64,000 bases of DNA from Candidatus Gastranaerophilales bacterium (GTDB taxonomy: Bacteria; Cyanobacteriota; Vampirovibrionia; Gastranaerophilales; Gastranaerophilaceae). Below the pieces are notes generated by a model. That model saw only the letters and a list, made by a program, of their open reading frames with translations. It was not told the origin of the DNA and did not search any database. Positions 34,747-43,440 of the stretch are shown in pieces. The translations under genes and the position numbers were made by a program. The first letter of the stretch is position 1. Each line of letters opens with the position of its first letter. The stretch covers positions 23,335-87,334 of the forward strand of contig CALUYN010000004.1 in the NCBI GenBank assembly GCA_944325025.1, written 5' to 3'.

Positions 34747-35331
34747 ATGAAACTTTGCATATTTTCAGGCACATTTAATCCCATACATATTGCACACCTT
34801 AAAATGGCAGAATATGTATTAAACAATTTCGGATTTGATAAAATACTTTTTATTCCGGCCTATAAACCTCCGCATAAAAACTATAATCCTGATATGAGTG
34901 TACACCGCTACAATATGGTTAAGCTTGCAATTAAAGATAATCCGCATTTCGAAATATCAGATATAGAATTTAAGCGTGAGGGCAAGTCATATACATACGA
35001 TACAATTCTTGAACTTTATAAAAAATATAATCCTGAAGGCAAAATTAATCTCATTATAGGCACGGACGCCTTCAAGCAGATTGAAACCTGGTATGAAGCT
35101 GAAAAATTAAAAAAACTTGTTGATTTTATTGTTTTTGTACGGGAAAATGATAAAGTGGATTTGTCGGAGCTGAAATTGAAAGGTTACAATTTCCGATTTG
35201 CAAAAATGGAATTTATTGATATTTCATCAACCGCACTAAGAGATAGAATTAAAAACAATAAACCGCTAGCAGATTTTGTTGTTAAGGAAGTTGAGGATTA
35301 CATAAAAGAAAATGGATTATACAGAAATTAA
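34747..35331 (+). CDS. nadD: Nicotinate-nucleotide adenylyltransferase
   Basis: Joins ATP and nicotinate mononucleotide to deamido-NAD. 194 aa, family length. The nucleotidyltransferase motif GTFNPIHIAH is at residues 8-17, PAYKPPHK follows, IGTDAFKQIETWYEAEKL is the substrate region, and ISSTALRDRI is the second ATP-binding motif (ISST.[IL]R). It overlaps yqeK by 20 bp, a common NAD/nucleotide pairing. Confidence 0.95.
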   Translation: MKLCIFSGTFNPIHIAHLKMAEYVLNNFGFDKILFIPAYKPPHKNYNPDMSVHRYNMVKLAIKDNPHFEISDIEFKREGKSYTYDTILELYKKYNPEGKINLIIGTDAFKQIETWYEAEKLKKLVDFIVFVRENDKVDLSELKLKGYNFRFAKMEFIDISSTALRDRIKNNKPLADFVVKEVEDYIKENGLYRN

Positions 35332-35887
35332 AAAATGGCTTAAAGAGAATTTAAATGAAGAAAGATATTTGCATACATTAGGAACAGCTGATTGCGCAAA
35401 AAAACTTGCAAAAAAATATAATCTTGATGAAGAAAAAGCGTATCTTGCAGGTCTGCTCCATGACTGTGCAAAGTGTTTTTCTAAAGAAAAGCTTTTAGAT
35501 ATTATAAAAAAACATCTTAATGTAGAAGAAAGCGAAATGCTAAACTACAAGACTCTTCATGCCCCAGTAAGCGCATATATAGCAGAAACTGAATTCGGGA
35601 TCACTGATAAAGAAATATTATCCTCAATCCGCTGGCATACATTAGGCAGGCTTGAAATGAGCGACTTTGAAAAAATTGTTTTTCTTGCGGATAAAATTGA
35701 GCCAAATACAAGGGACAAAGAATATTCTCAAAAAATTATTACAATACTTAACGAAGAAAACGGATTGAATAAAGCTCTTTTAATTTGCTACAAAGAAACC
35801 CTTAAAAGTCTTGTAAAACGGGATTTGAAAATATGTCTGCTCACCGTTGAAATCTACAACAAACTTCAAGATTTAGTACAAAATTAG
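35312..35887 (+). CDS. yqeK: YqeK-type HD-domain hydrolase
   Basis: 191 aa. HD-domain metal motifs are HTLGTADCAKKLA, then LLHDCAKCF (HD pair) and IRWHTLGR. The helix ending KIVFLADKIEPNTRD carries a further conserved Asp. Family members hydrolyse diadenosine tetraphosphate symmetrically. The gene is fused by overlap to nadD, the usual partner. The third gene usually found here, rsfS, is absent; a HerA-like protein follows instead. Confidence 0.93.
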   Translation: MDYTEIKKWLKENLNEERYLHTLGTADCAKKLAKKYNLDEEKAYLAGLLHDCAKCFSKEKLLDIIKKHLNVEESEMLNYKTLHAPVSAYIAETEFGITDKEILSSIRWHTLGRLEMSDFEKIVFLADKIEPNTRDKEYSQKIITILNEENGLNKALLICYKETLKSLVKRDLKICLLTVEIYNKLQDLVQN

Positions 35888-35928
35888 CATGTTTATGGTA
35901 AAATATTAAACAAAGTGAGGGAGTTCAG

Positions 35929-38097
35929 ATGAAAGTATTGGAAATTAAGAATAATTTAGTAAAGATTGCTTATGATGTACAAGACAATCTTACTTTGTCA
36001 GGTTTTGTTGTAATACAAGATGCCAATACTCCTTATGTAGCTCAGGTAATGAATTTAAAAGCCGATGTTACATCAAATTTCGCCATCGTTAAATTACTAT
36101 TTACATTTAATGAAGAAGGTATATTAAAAAATTACAATGGGACAATACCTTCCCTAAAATCAACTGTTACTAAACTTCCGGCAAATGAACTTCTTGATAT
36201 AATTCCAATTGATAAACCTTTAAGCATTGGTACTCTGGCTGAACAGGATACTGTTTTAAAAGTTGATAAATCAATACTTGATAATAATTTGCTAGTCTGC
36301 TCTAACAATACTGAGAACACCAAAAGACTCATAAATAATATTGTTTCTCAGCTCAGTGAAAAAGTTGTTATTTTTGATACGGACGGAACTCTTGAATTAA
36401 AAAATAAAATTACATTTGGCAAGGATTTTAAATTACCGCTAAATTATGACACAATAAATTTTATATATGACAATGATTTAGAAGATGTTGATGCAACAAG
36501 CAGAGCTATAATTCAAGACATATTTTTAGAAGTGCAAGAATACACTAAAACTCTGCCTGAAGGGTATTTACCTTTTGATACATTTTTAAACGTTGTAGAT
36601 CAACAATATAAAGAAACACAGATTACGCAGCTAGTGCTTCTTAAAAATAAATTATTAAAATATAAAGAATTAAATGTTTTTGCTCAGGAACTTAAAGATA
36701 TTCTAAATTTAAGTATCAATATTGAAAAATCAGATATTATAACTATTGATATATCTGAAATGCCTGCAAATTTACAAAAAGAAATAATTATTTATGCATA
36801 CAGCATCCTTTCAGGCTTAAAAGATAGAATTTATTCTTTTGTAAAACTAGATAATTCAATATCAAATAAAAAACTCCTCAGAACTTTGCTTCAAAAAGAT
36901 GGTGTATCTACAATAACTATATGCCCGCACGAATATAAATATATAAATATTCTTAAAGAAAATGCTCAAAATATGATTTTATTTACTCCGCTCACACTTC
37001 AGCACGATTTTGCAAGCTATAATACATTTTTAAACAAGCTAAATCCTGATGAATTTATAATATATGGCGCGCATACACAGAATATTCCTTTAATTGTACT
37101 GCTAGAAGACAGTTTCAACAATAATGCATCAGAAACAGCGCAAAAAATAGAAGAAACTGAAGCTTTAAATGAAAAATCAGTATCTGAACCTGCTCTAGAG
37201 GATGTAACACCTGTTTTAGCACAAGAAGAAGATATTGTTGAAAAAGGCTCTCCAGAACCTGATACAGCTTCTGATTTAATAGAAGAAGAACAACAGCAAG
37301 AGGAAGTTTCTGAAAATAATTATCCTCAAGATATTGTTTATCCTGATATTACAATAGAAGAACAACCTGTTGAAATTTCTGAAAACACTCCAGAACCAGA
37401 AATTCTGGAAGAAGAAAAAGAAGAAGAAATTCAAGAAAATATCCCTAACATATTGGCAGATGAGCCCGAAGAAGACACCATTATAGATGAAACTGTTACT
37501 CAAGACGGTCAGGATACTCAAATAGATGATATAAAAGTTGAACCATTATACGATGAAGCATCAATTGATGAATTAGCAGACGCTGATGATAATATCATAT
37601 TTGGAGAACCTCAGGCTGATTATTCAGTTGAAGACTTATCGCCTGAACAGGCTCTAGATACAGTGGAATCTGGAGAAAATGACGAAGATGATATAATTCA
37701 GCAGGTTGCAAAAGATGTTGATAAAGCATTGTATGAAAAAATTGATACGGATGAAAACATTTCTTTTGATAATATTGAAACAGATGAGTTAACTGAAGAT
37801 GATTTAAATCTGATTGACGATATAAATTCAGACAATAACGACGATAATACTATTGAAATTACGGATTACTCTGAGGAAAACCCGCCTGTACTGCCGATTT
37901 ATCCGGGCGAAGATATAGAAACTGAAGAAGTTCAAAAACTTGAACCTGGTGATAGAGTTTCAACCCCGAAATACGGCGAAGGCGTTGTTGAAAAAATGAT
38001 AAAATACGGCAACAAAATGCTCTGCTCCATTGAATTCCCAAACATAGGAAGAAGACTTCTTGATCCTGCAATGAGCGATATTACAAAATTATCTTAA
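35929..38097 (+). CDS. HerA-like degenerate ATPase with acidic tail and Tudor-like end
   Basis: 722 aa. Residues 1-95 resemble the HAS-barrel of HerA/FtsK-type ATPases (short beta strands, VQDNLTLSGFVVIQD). Residues about 105-400 look like a RecA-like core, but the P-loop position reads VCSNNTENTKRL with no GKT, and the Walker B-like strand reads VVIFDTDGT. Residues 400-665 are extremely acidic and low in complexity (runs of EEE, DDI, DNN). Residues 670-722 (PGDRVSTPKYGEGVVEKM...SIEFPNIGRR) resemble the C-terminal Tudor-like domain of PcrA/UvrD helicases. AGTGAGGGAGTTCAG precedes the ATG. ATPase activity is doubtful. Confidence 0.6.
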   Translation: MKVLEIKNNLVKIAYDVQDNLTLSGFVVIQDANTPYVAQVMNLKADVTSNFAIVKLLFTFNEEGILKNYNGTIPSLKSTVTKLPANELLDIIPIDKPLSIGTLAEQDTVLKVDKSILDNNLLVCSNNTENTKRLINNIVSQLSEKVVIFDTDGTLELKNKITFGKDFKLPLNYDTINFIYDNDLEDVDATSRAIIQDIFLEVQEYTKTLPEGYLPFDTFLNVVDQQYKETQITQLVLLKNKLLKYKELNVFAQELKDILNLSINIEKSDIITIDISEMPANLQKEIIIYAYSILSGLKDRIYSFVKLDNSISNKKLLRTLLQKDGVSTITICPHEYKYINILKENAQNMILFTPLTLQHDFASYNTFLNKLNPDEFIIYGAHTQNIPLIVLLEDSFNNNASETAQKIEETEALNEKSVSEPALEDVTPVLAQEEDIVEKGSPEPDTASDLIEEEQQQEEVSENNYPQDIVYPDITIEEQPVEISENTPEPEILEEEKEEEIQENIPNILADEPEEDTIIDETVTQDGQDTQIDDIKVEPLYDEASIDELADADDNIIFGEPQADYSVEDLSPEQALDTVESGENDEDDIIQQVAKDVDKALYEKIDTDENISFDNIETDELTEDDLNLIDDINSDNNDDNTIEITDYSEENPPVLPIYPGEDIETEEVQKLEPGDRVSTPKYGEGVVEKMIKYGNKMLCSIEFPNIGRRLLDPAMSDITKLS

Positions 38098-38436
38098 CTT
38101 TTGTGCTTCTTTTAAATAAACAAACTTTGGAACAAAATCTTCGCTGCAATTCAAGACAATAAGCACACGCAGACACATAGGCAAAGATGCTGGCACATCA
38201 AGTTCATGAAAGCACATCATTGCAACGTTTTTCCAACCGAAATCAAGCCTTGCAAATTTTGCAGGAAACGCCGCATTTAAATCATCTGTTAGAGTAAAAA
38301 TAACATGAGATATCATATTTTGCTCAATATTATTTGCTTTCACCATTTCTGAAAGCAGTTCTAAAGTCGCGTTTTTAATTTCATAATCAGTATTTGAACT
38401 AACTGTAATTGCGCCTCTTATACCTTTTGTAATCAT
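38089..38436 (-). CDS. aroH: Chorismate mutase, AroH class
   Basis: 115 aa of the trimeric Bacillus-type AroH fold, converting chorismate to prephenate for Phe/Tyr synthesis. GIRGAITVSSNTDYEI at the start carries the catalytic Arg. IEQNMISHVIFTLTDDLNAAFPAKFAR is the signature block (catalytic Glu/Arg region), and MCFHELDVPASLPMCLRVLI contains the active-site Arg near the end. Overlaps the end of the convergent HerA-like gene by 9 bp. It lies 9 bp downstream of fmt on the same strand, so it is probably in that operon. Confidence 0.95.
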   Translation of the reverse strand: MITKGIRGAITVSSNTDYEIKNATLELLSEMVKANNIEQNMISHVIFTLTDDLNAAFPAKFARLDFGWKNVAMMCFHELDVPASLPMCLRVLIVLNCSEDFVPKFVYLKEAQKLR

Positions 38437-38445
38437 TATTGCTCC

Positions 38446-39357
38446 TTATTTATGCAGACCATTTGCCCAATCCCGTGCGAGCATTTCACCTTTTCCTTCA
38501 GGCTTTACTTTAACTAGAAGAATAGAACCTTTGCCGCATCCAACTTCTATCCCTTCTTTTGAAAATCTTATAAATTCTCCGCAATTGCCTGAGCCGTTTA
38601 AGACACGAGTTTCCAAAACCTTTATAATTTTCCCGTTATGAATAAAATAAGCAGATGGAAATTTATAAATACCGCGCACAAGATTATGAATATCTTTGGC
38701 AGACTTTGACCAATCAATCAAAGCTTCTTCTTTGGCAAGTTTATTTGCCATACAAACACCATCCTCACATTGTTTCTGAGGGGTTATTGTTTTATTTACA
38801 AGACCTGTAAGCGTCTGTTCAAGAAGTTTTGGGGACTTTTCACTTATTACTTCAAACAAATCAACACAAGTCATATCATCAGGAATATCAATAACTTCTT
38901 TTAAGCAGACATCGCCGCAGTCAAGACCTAATTCAGTTATCATGGTACAGATGCCGGTTTGCTTATCGCCGTTAATTATTGCGCGCTGAATAGGATTAGC
39001 CCCTCTGTATTTTGGAAGCAGCGAGGCATGGAGATTAATAGTTTCGTATTTTGGAATATCCAAAACCTCCTGCGATAAAATTTGCCCGAAAGCAAAAGTA
39101 ACAAAAAAGTCAGGATTTAGTTTTTTTAGTTCTTGCTGAATATCTTGTTCTTTTCTTATTGATTTCGGCTGAAAAACAGGAAGCCCCTTTCCAAGAGCAA
39201 ACTCCTTTATCGGCGACATAGTCAATTTATGCCCTCTGCCTGCAGGTTTGTCAGGCTGTGTAACAACAGCAAGCACATTAATTTCTTTAGAATTATACAA
39301 ATATTCCAAAGATTTTAGGGCAATTTTAGGAGTTCCAAAAAATATAATATTAATCAT
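38446..39357 (-). CDS. fmt: Methionyl-tRNA formyltransferase
   Basis: Formylates initiator Met-tRNA using 10-formyl-THF. 303 aa from ATG 39357 (MINIIFFGTP), which overlaps the end of def by 8 bp. An earlier in-frame ATG would add 12 residues before the fold. Motifs are FFGTPKIALKSLEYL, QPDKPAGRGHKL, NLHASLLPKYRGANPIQRAI (catalytic Asn/His region) and GLDCGDVCL. The C-terminal tRNA-binding domain is present. Confidence 0.96.
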   Translation of the reverse strand: MINIIFFGTPKIALKSLEYLYNSKEINVLAVVTQPDKPAGRGHKLTMSPIKEFALGKGLPVFQPKSIRKEQDIQQELKKLNPDFFVTFAFGQILSQEVLDIPKYETINLHASLLPKYRGANPIQRAIINGDKQTGICTMITELGLDCGDVCLKEVIDIPDDMTCVDLFEVISEKSPKLLEQTLTGLVNKTITPQKQCEDGVCMANKLAKEEALIDWSKSAKDIHNLVRGIYKFPSAYFIHNGKIIKVLETRVLNGSGNCGEFIRFSKEGIEVGCGKGSILLVKVKPEGKGEMLARDWANGLHK

Positions 39358-39919
39358 GTTTCTTTTCAAGTTCCTCGTCAATATCCGGCTCATTTACAAG
39401 TTTGTCAGGTTCAACAGGAGGCAGATGGTGTTTAGCAAGAATTTCATCTGTTTCAAACCTGTTTACGCAATGATCAATAAATAAAATACCATCAAGATGG
39501 TCATTTTCATGCTGAATTGCGCGGGCAAGCAAGCAGCCATCTTTAGCTTCCATAACAAAAGGGCGGCCGTGAATATCGAGAGCTTTCACCATAATATTTT
39601 TATAGCGTTTTACATCCGTATAAGCCTCTGGAAAGCTAATACAGCCTTCCTGTGCAATAATAGCGCCTGATTTTTTAATTATTTTAGGGTTTATAAACAC
39701 AAGCGGATTTAGCGGTTCATCATTTTTTGAAACATCAACAACAAACACTCTGTAATTGACGCCTATTTGAGGGGCAGCCATTCCAACACCGTTTTTTGCA
39801 TACATTGTATCAAGCAGATCCTGCACCAAATCCTGAATTTTTTTAGAAACTTTATGAACCTCTTTTGAAGGCTCTCTCAAACTCTTTTCGCCATATTGTA
39901 ATACTTTTTTTACAGCCAT
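39350..39919 (-). CDS. def: Peptide deformylase
   Basis: Removes the formyl group from nascent proteins; works after Fmt and is coupled to it by overlap. 189 aa from ATG 39919 (MAVKKVLQYG), chosen because AAAGGATATTAAA precedes it. Three metal motifs are present: GVGMAAPQIG, EGCISFPE (Cys ligand) and QHENDHLDGILF (HExxH; the usual residue after HE is F or M, here N). The C-terminal tail is long and acidic/basic (VNEPDIDEELEKKHD). Confidence 0.95.
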   Translation of the reverse strand: MAVKKVLQYGEKSLREPSKEVHKVSKKIQDLVQDLLDTMYAKNGVGMAAPQIGVNYRVFVVDVSKNDEPLNPLVFINPKIIKKSGAIIAQEGCISFPEAYTDVKRYKNIMVKALDIHGRPFVMEAKDGCLLARAIQHENDHLDGILFIDHCVNRFETDEILAKHHLPPVEPDKLVNEPDIDEELEKKHD

Positions 39920-39969
39920 TTTAATATCCTTTACCCACTTTCTCAAACAATATTATACAATAAAAAAAG

Positions 39970-40638
39970 TCATCTTACATTCAAAAATTTATGAACCTGC
40001 GGGATTAACCTCACATTATCGTATTTTTCAAGAAATTTATCAAGAACCTCTGCGCAGAAATCAGAAGAAACAGCCATGGCATCTTCTTTCATTTCAGGCT
40101 GAAGTATAAGCTCAATACCATATTTATTGCCTAGCTTACAGCAATTTGAGATTTCATCATCAGTTATTCTGTCGTTAAAAACTATTTTGGCAAAAGTTTC
40201 AACTCCTTTGCAAGCTTCAAAAAACTTGTCATGGAATTTATATGAGTTCTTTATGCCTGTTGCACTTTCAAGTTTTATATCAGCAGAAACAATGTCAATA
40301 AAAGGTTTTACCTCCAAAAACTTATCAGCAAGAGTAGCGTTTGTTTCAAGGTAAATTTTTTTATTAACTCTCGGAAGAAATTCTTTTAAAAACTCAACGG
40401 ACAAAAGCGGTTCACCGCCGGTCAGAGAAATCGAATGAATATTTTCACAGACGTTTGCAATATCTGCAAGCTCACAAGGGTCATATTCAATAAAATCAGA
40501 CACTTCTGAAAATTCAGTATCGCAAAAATTACACTTCAAATTGCAATTACAAAATCTTATAAATAACTGTTTATACCCGACATAAGGGCCTTCACCCTGA
40601 ATTGATTGAAAAGCTTCTTTAATTTTAACTTTATTCAT
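39970..40638 (-). CDS. queE: 7-carboxy-7-deazaguanine synthase
   Basis: Radical SAM enzyme of queuosine biosynthesis, making CDG from carboxy-tetrahydropterin. 222 aa. The start MNKVKIKEAFQSIQGEGPYVG is typical. The cluster motif CNLKCNFC (Cx3Cx2C) is followed by DTEFSE. LTGGEPLL is the glycine-rich SAM motif. Overlaps the DnaJ-like gene upstream by 8 bp. No other queuosine gene is in the window. Confidence 0.94.
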   Translation of the reverse strand: MNKVKIKEAFQSIQGEGPYVGYKQLFIRFCNCNLKCNFCDTEFSEVSDFIEYDPCELADIANVCENIHSISLTGGEPLLSVEFLKEFLPRVNKKIYLETNATLADKFLEVKPFIDIVSADIKLESATGIKNSYKFHDKFFEACKGVETFAKIVFNDRITDDEISNCCKLGNKYGIELILQPEMKEDAMAVSSDFCAEVLDKFLEKYDNVRLIPQVHKFLNVR

Positions 40639-41632
40639 TTAACAAATTCTCTCTGATATTTTGTGCGGACAATTTTTTAAGCTTTTCATAAAGCCTGATT
40701 TCATCATCCGACAAAGAACACGGAATTTCAATATGCACTACGACAATCATATCTCCAATTTTACCGTTTTGTTTTAAACCCTGTCCTGCAAGACGGAATT
40801 TCTGTCCGGAATGAGTTTTTGAAGGAATTTTTAAAGACAAATTTCCTTCAAATGCCGGAACTGAAATGTTTCCGCCTAATACTGCTTCAAAAGGGGTAAT
40901 AGGAACATTATAAATTACATTGTTGCCTTCAAAATTCATCCTTGAATTTGGCTCGATTTTTATTTTTATATATAAGTCGCCGTTTTTTCCGCCGTTTTCG
41001 CCAAAATTTCCCTCGCCCTGAATACGAAGTTTAGCATTATTTTTAACATTTTTTGGAATTTTAACGGTAATTTTTCTGTGCTCGTTTTTTTCACCTGAAC
41101 CGCCGCAAACAGGGCAGGCTGAACCGTTAATAAATTTTCTGCCCTTACATTTAGGGCACTGTGTTGTATGCATAACATTTACAACACGCTGAGCACCTCT
41201 AATGGCGTCTTTTAACGGAATAGAAATTTCCTCATATATATCATCACCTTTTTGGGGGGATAATTTTTCTTTTTTAGGTTTCGGTTTTGCAAATTCCTCA
41301 AAAATATCATTAATTTTTTTGGAAAATTCAGCTTTTGATTTAGTATCGCTTGAAGAAGTCTGCTTTTGATATTCTGCTTGAGCTTGTTTCGGGGAAGTAT
41401 GCTGTTTTTCTTCCTGTTTAGATGATTTAAAAAATCCGTTTATAGTGTCGTATTGCAGGCGTTTTTTATAGTCAGAAAGAGTGTCATAAGCCTCTGAAAT
41501 ATCTTTAAACATCTCAGCACCTGCAGGATTAACATCAGGGTGAAATTTACGCGCCAAACGTCTGTATGCCGCCTTAATTTCGGCATCAGAACTGTCAGGT
41601 GTAACTCCAAGAATAGAATAATAATTCTTCAT
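40631..41632 (-). CDS. DnaJ-type co-chaperone with half zinc finger
   Basis: 333 aa. J domain is residues 1-66 with HPD in KFHPDVNPAG. A Lys/Glu/Gln-rich linker replaces the Gly/Phe region. The zinc region has only two CxxCxG motifs (CPKCKGRKF and CPVCGGSG), so one zinc site where canonical DnaJ has two. The C-terminal substrate-binding domains follow (ITVKIPKNVKNNAKLRIQGEGNFG, and GNISVPAFEGNLSLKIP). Stimulates Hsp70 and binds clients by family knowledge. No dnaK or grpE lies here, so it is probably a specialised paralogue. TATATA lies 5 nt before the ATG and there is no Shine-Dalgarno. Confidence 0.88.
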   Translation of the reverse strand: MKNYYSILGVTPDSSDAEIKAAYRRLARKFHPDVNPAGAEMFKDISEAYDTLSDYKKRLQYDTINGFFKSSKQEEKQHTSPKQAQAEYQKQTSSSDTKSKAEFSKKINDIFEEFAKPKPKKEKLSPQKGDDIYEEISIPLKDAIRGAQRVVNVMHTTQCPKCKGRKFINGSACPVCGGSGEKNEHRKITVKIPKNVKNNAKLRIQGEGNFGENGGKNGDLYIKIKIEPNSRMNFEGNNVIYNVPITPFEAVLGGNISVPAFEGNLSLKIPSKTHSGQKFRLAGQGLKQNGKIGDMIVVVHIEIPCSLSDDEIRLYEKLKKLSAQNIRENLLNE

Positions 41633-41653
41633 ACACTTATATATAATGAAGAT

Positions 41654-42901
41654 TTAAAAATTTTCAACCTGCATGCAAATATCAGTACGGTATTTTTTTG
41701 TATCAAAATCTACAAGTTCAATATCTTCATATAAATAGTTTCTTGCTCTTGAAAGTGTTTTTGCTGTTTTTGTAAGAACAAGAGTCTTACCTGCTATTGT
41801 TTCATACTCTAGATATTCATTTTTTCTTACAGGAAAATGAGTAATATCGCAGTCAATCAAATCAAGACCTTTTATAATATTTCCGGCCGTTCTAGAAGAA
41901 AGCACGCAGGAAACCGAGGCGTTGTCCGAAACATTTATACTTTGATAATCATCTGCAAATGAGCCTATGGCACATGCCTTAAATAAAGTAATTAAATTTT
42001 CATCAACAAGGTTTAAAACAGCTTCGCAGTCATGATTTGATAGAAACGGCTTAAAGTCTAATACAACATAGGTGCCGTCATCTTTTAAAACACAATTTAC
42101 ACCGAGAATACCCAGATAAGGCGTATCTTTCTTTTGCAGCGCGGCTAAAACACTATCGACGACATCGAACATAACTGCGCATTCTATGTCTTTAGAAACT
42201 TTATAATCAGGAGTAAAAGCGCCAATTCCGTCAGTCAGAATTCCGCCGTCCCCGTTTTCCATAAATTTGTAGTTTGCAACAACAGCCAGAGGCAGAGCAT
42301 GATACCCGTCAGTCACAACATAAACAGTAAATTCATGTCCGTAAACATAATCTTCCAGAACAACTTTTTTTTCATTTCTTGAAAACAAGTCATCCACAAA
42401 TGTTTTAGCTGAAATAAAAGTTGTACAAACAAGTCTGTCCTGTCCTGATGAGTTTTCATCAGTTCTGATAACCTGCGGCATAGCAGCATTTTTTAAATAG
42501 TCAAAAGCCAGTTGCGGTTTGTCAAACACTGCAAAGCGCGGTGTTGGAATTCGCAATTTGTATAAAAACTTTTTAGCTGCTGATCTGCTCAGAGCGAATT
42601 CAGCGCTTTTTGCTGACGGCGCAAAAATAAGCTGCTCATTTGCTTGAAAGAGTTCAGCAATATTATTTTTTATAGCAATCTCTGAAGAAACAACTGTTAA
42701 GTCAACAGAATTTTGCACAGCAAATGCAAGAAGCTCATCAACATTATCTTCTCTTATATCTATGCATTGAGCAATTTCTCCGATAACAGAATTTCCTGGA
42801 GCAACAAAAATTTCACAGCCATAATTTTTAATTTTTTTGACCAGAGCATACTCTTTTGCTGATGCACCGACTATTAAAATCTTTTTCACATTATCAGTCA
42901 T
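41654..42901 (-). CDS. Divergent PurD-like ATP-grasp protein
   Basis: 415 aa with the overall layout of phosphoribosylamine-glycine ligase: N-domain ILIVGASAKEYALVKKI, the APSAKSAEFALSRSAAKKFLYK block, and NGDGGILTDGIGAFTPD. Key positions differ. The VKADGLAAGKGV loop reads VIRTDENSSGQDR, and the Mg-binding EFNxRFGDPE reads DFKPFLSNHD. Either a fast-evolving PurD or a paralogue with altered activity. ATG 42901 is chosen because a TATAAT box lies 6 nt upstream. The frame could begin 6 codons earlier. Confidence 0.65.
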   Translation of the reverse strand: MTDNVKKILIVGASAKEYALVKKIKNYGCEIFVAPGNSVIGEIAQCIDIREDNVDELLAFAVQNSVDLTVVSSEIAIKNNIAELFQANEQLIFAPSAKSAEFALSRSAAKKFLYKLRIPTPRFAVFDKPQLAFDYLKNAAMPQVIRTDENSSGQDRLVCTTFISAKTFVDDLFSRNEKKVVLEDYVYGHEFTVYVVTDGYHALPLAVVANYKFMENGDGGILTDGIGAFTPDYKVSKDIECAVMFDVVDSVLAALQKKDTPYLGILGVNCVLKDDGTYVVLDFKPFLSNHDCEAVLNLVDENLITLFKACAIGSFADDYQSINVSDNASVSCVLSSRTAGNIIKGLDLIDCDITHFPVRKNEYLEYETIAGKTLVLTKTAKTLSRARNYLYEDIELVDFDTKKYRTDICMQVENF

Positions 42902-42907
42902 AAAAAT

Positions 42908-42913
42908 ATTATA
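42908..42913 (-). promoter_or_regulatory. TATAAT -10 box of the PurD-like gene
   Basis: TTTGTTATATAAT on the minus strand ends 6 nt before the ATG at 42901, leaderless type. Confidence 0.5.
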
Positions 42914-42963
42914 TAACAAAAAGTTATAATATTTTCATTTATAGCTGTTTTAGTAAAATTGCA

Positions 42964-43020
42964 ACAAAATTTATTATTGATAACAGCTTTGCCTCTATGC
43001 ATCTTTGCGTCTTTGCATCT
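42964..43020 (+). repeat. 57-bp direct repeat, left copy
   Basis: Contains AAAATTTATTATTGATAA and GCCTCTATGCATCTTTGC. It matches 45115-45171 in the same orientation with two mismatches. The inner part has short ATCTTTG/TCTTTGC tandem units. The two copies bracket three genes. Confidence 0.85.
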
Positions 43021-43141
43021 CATTATCATACTTATATATGATTTTGTTAAGAAAAATTAAAATTTATTATAAATTGTGATATAATAATGACAAAATTAAA
43101 ATAATAATTAAATTTACCTTAGAAAGTGAGGTTATGTAGAA

Positions 43142-43369
43142 ATGGCAGGTATTGCAAATTTATTATCACAAATGTTTATCCCGCAGTCAACACAAGTGGC
43201 TGCTCCAATAAGAAGTAACAACCCATACAGCAACAATCCTTTTGTAAGCTATAATGGAAATAGTTTAAATAATTATGCAAAAAATTCTCCTGTCAGAGGC
43301 GGCTATTTTGCAGGTTACTATAACGGCAAACAAAATATAGTCGGACAGCGGCTGTTTATTGAGGTTTAG
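43142..43369 (+). CDS. Small Asn/Tyr/Gly-rich hypothetical protein (75 aa)
   Basis: Starts MAGIANLLSQMFIPQ and is rich in Asn, Ser, Tyr and Gly (NNPYSNNPFVSYNGNSLNNY, then GGYFAGYYNGKQN). No signal peptide, cysteines or domain recognised. AGTGAGGTTATGTAGAA precedes the ATG. It lies between a direct repeat and the prepilin-like genes on the same strand. Low complexity suggests a disordered or structural role; unknown. Confidence 0.6.
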   Translation: MAGIANLLSQMFIPQSTQVAAPIRSNNPYSNNPFVSYNGNSLNNYAKNSPVRGGYFAGYYNGKQNIVGQRLFIEV

Positions 43370-43440
43370 CCCCATAACAATTGACTTTTTCAGGGAAAAA
43401 GGTTATAATAAAAATAGTTATTTTAGGGAATAATTTTTTT

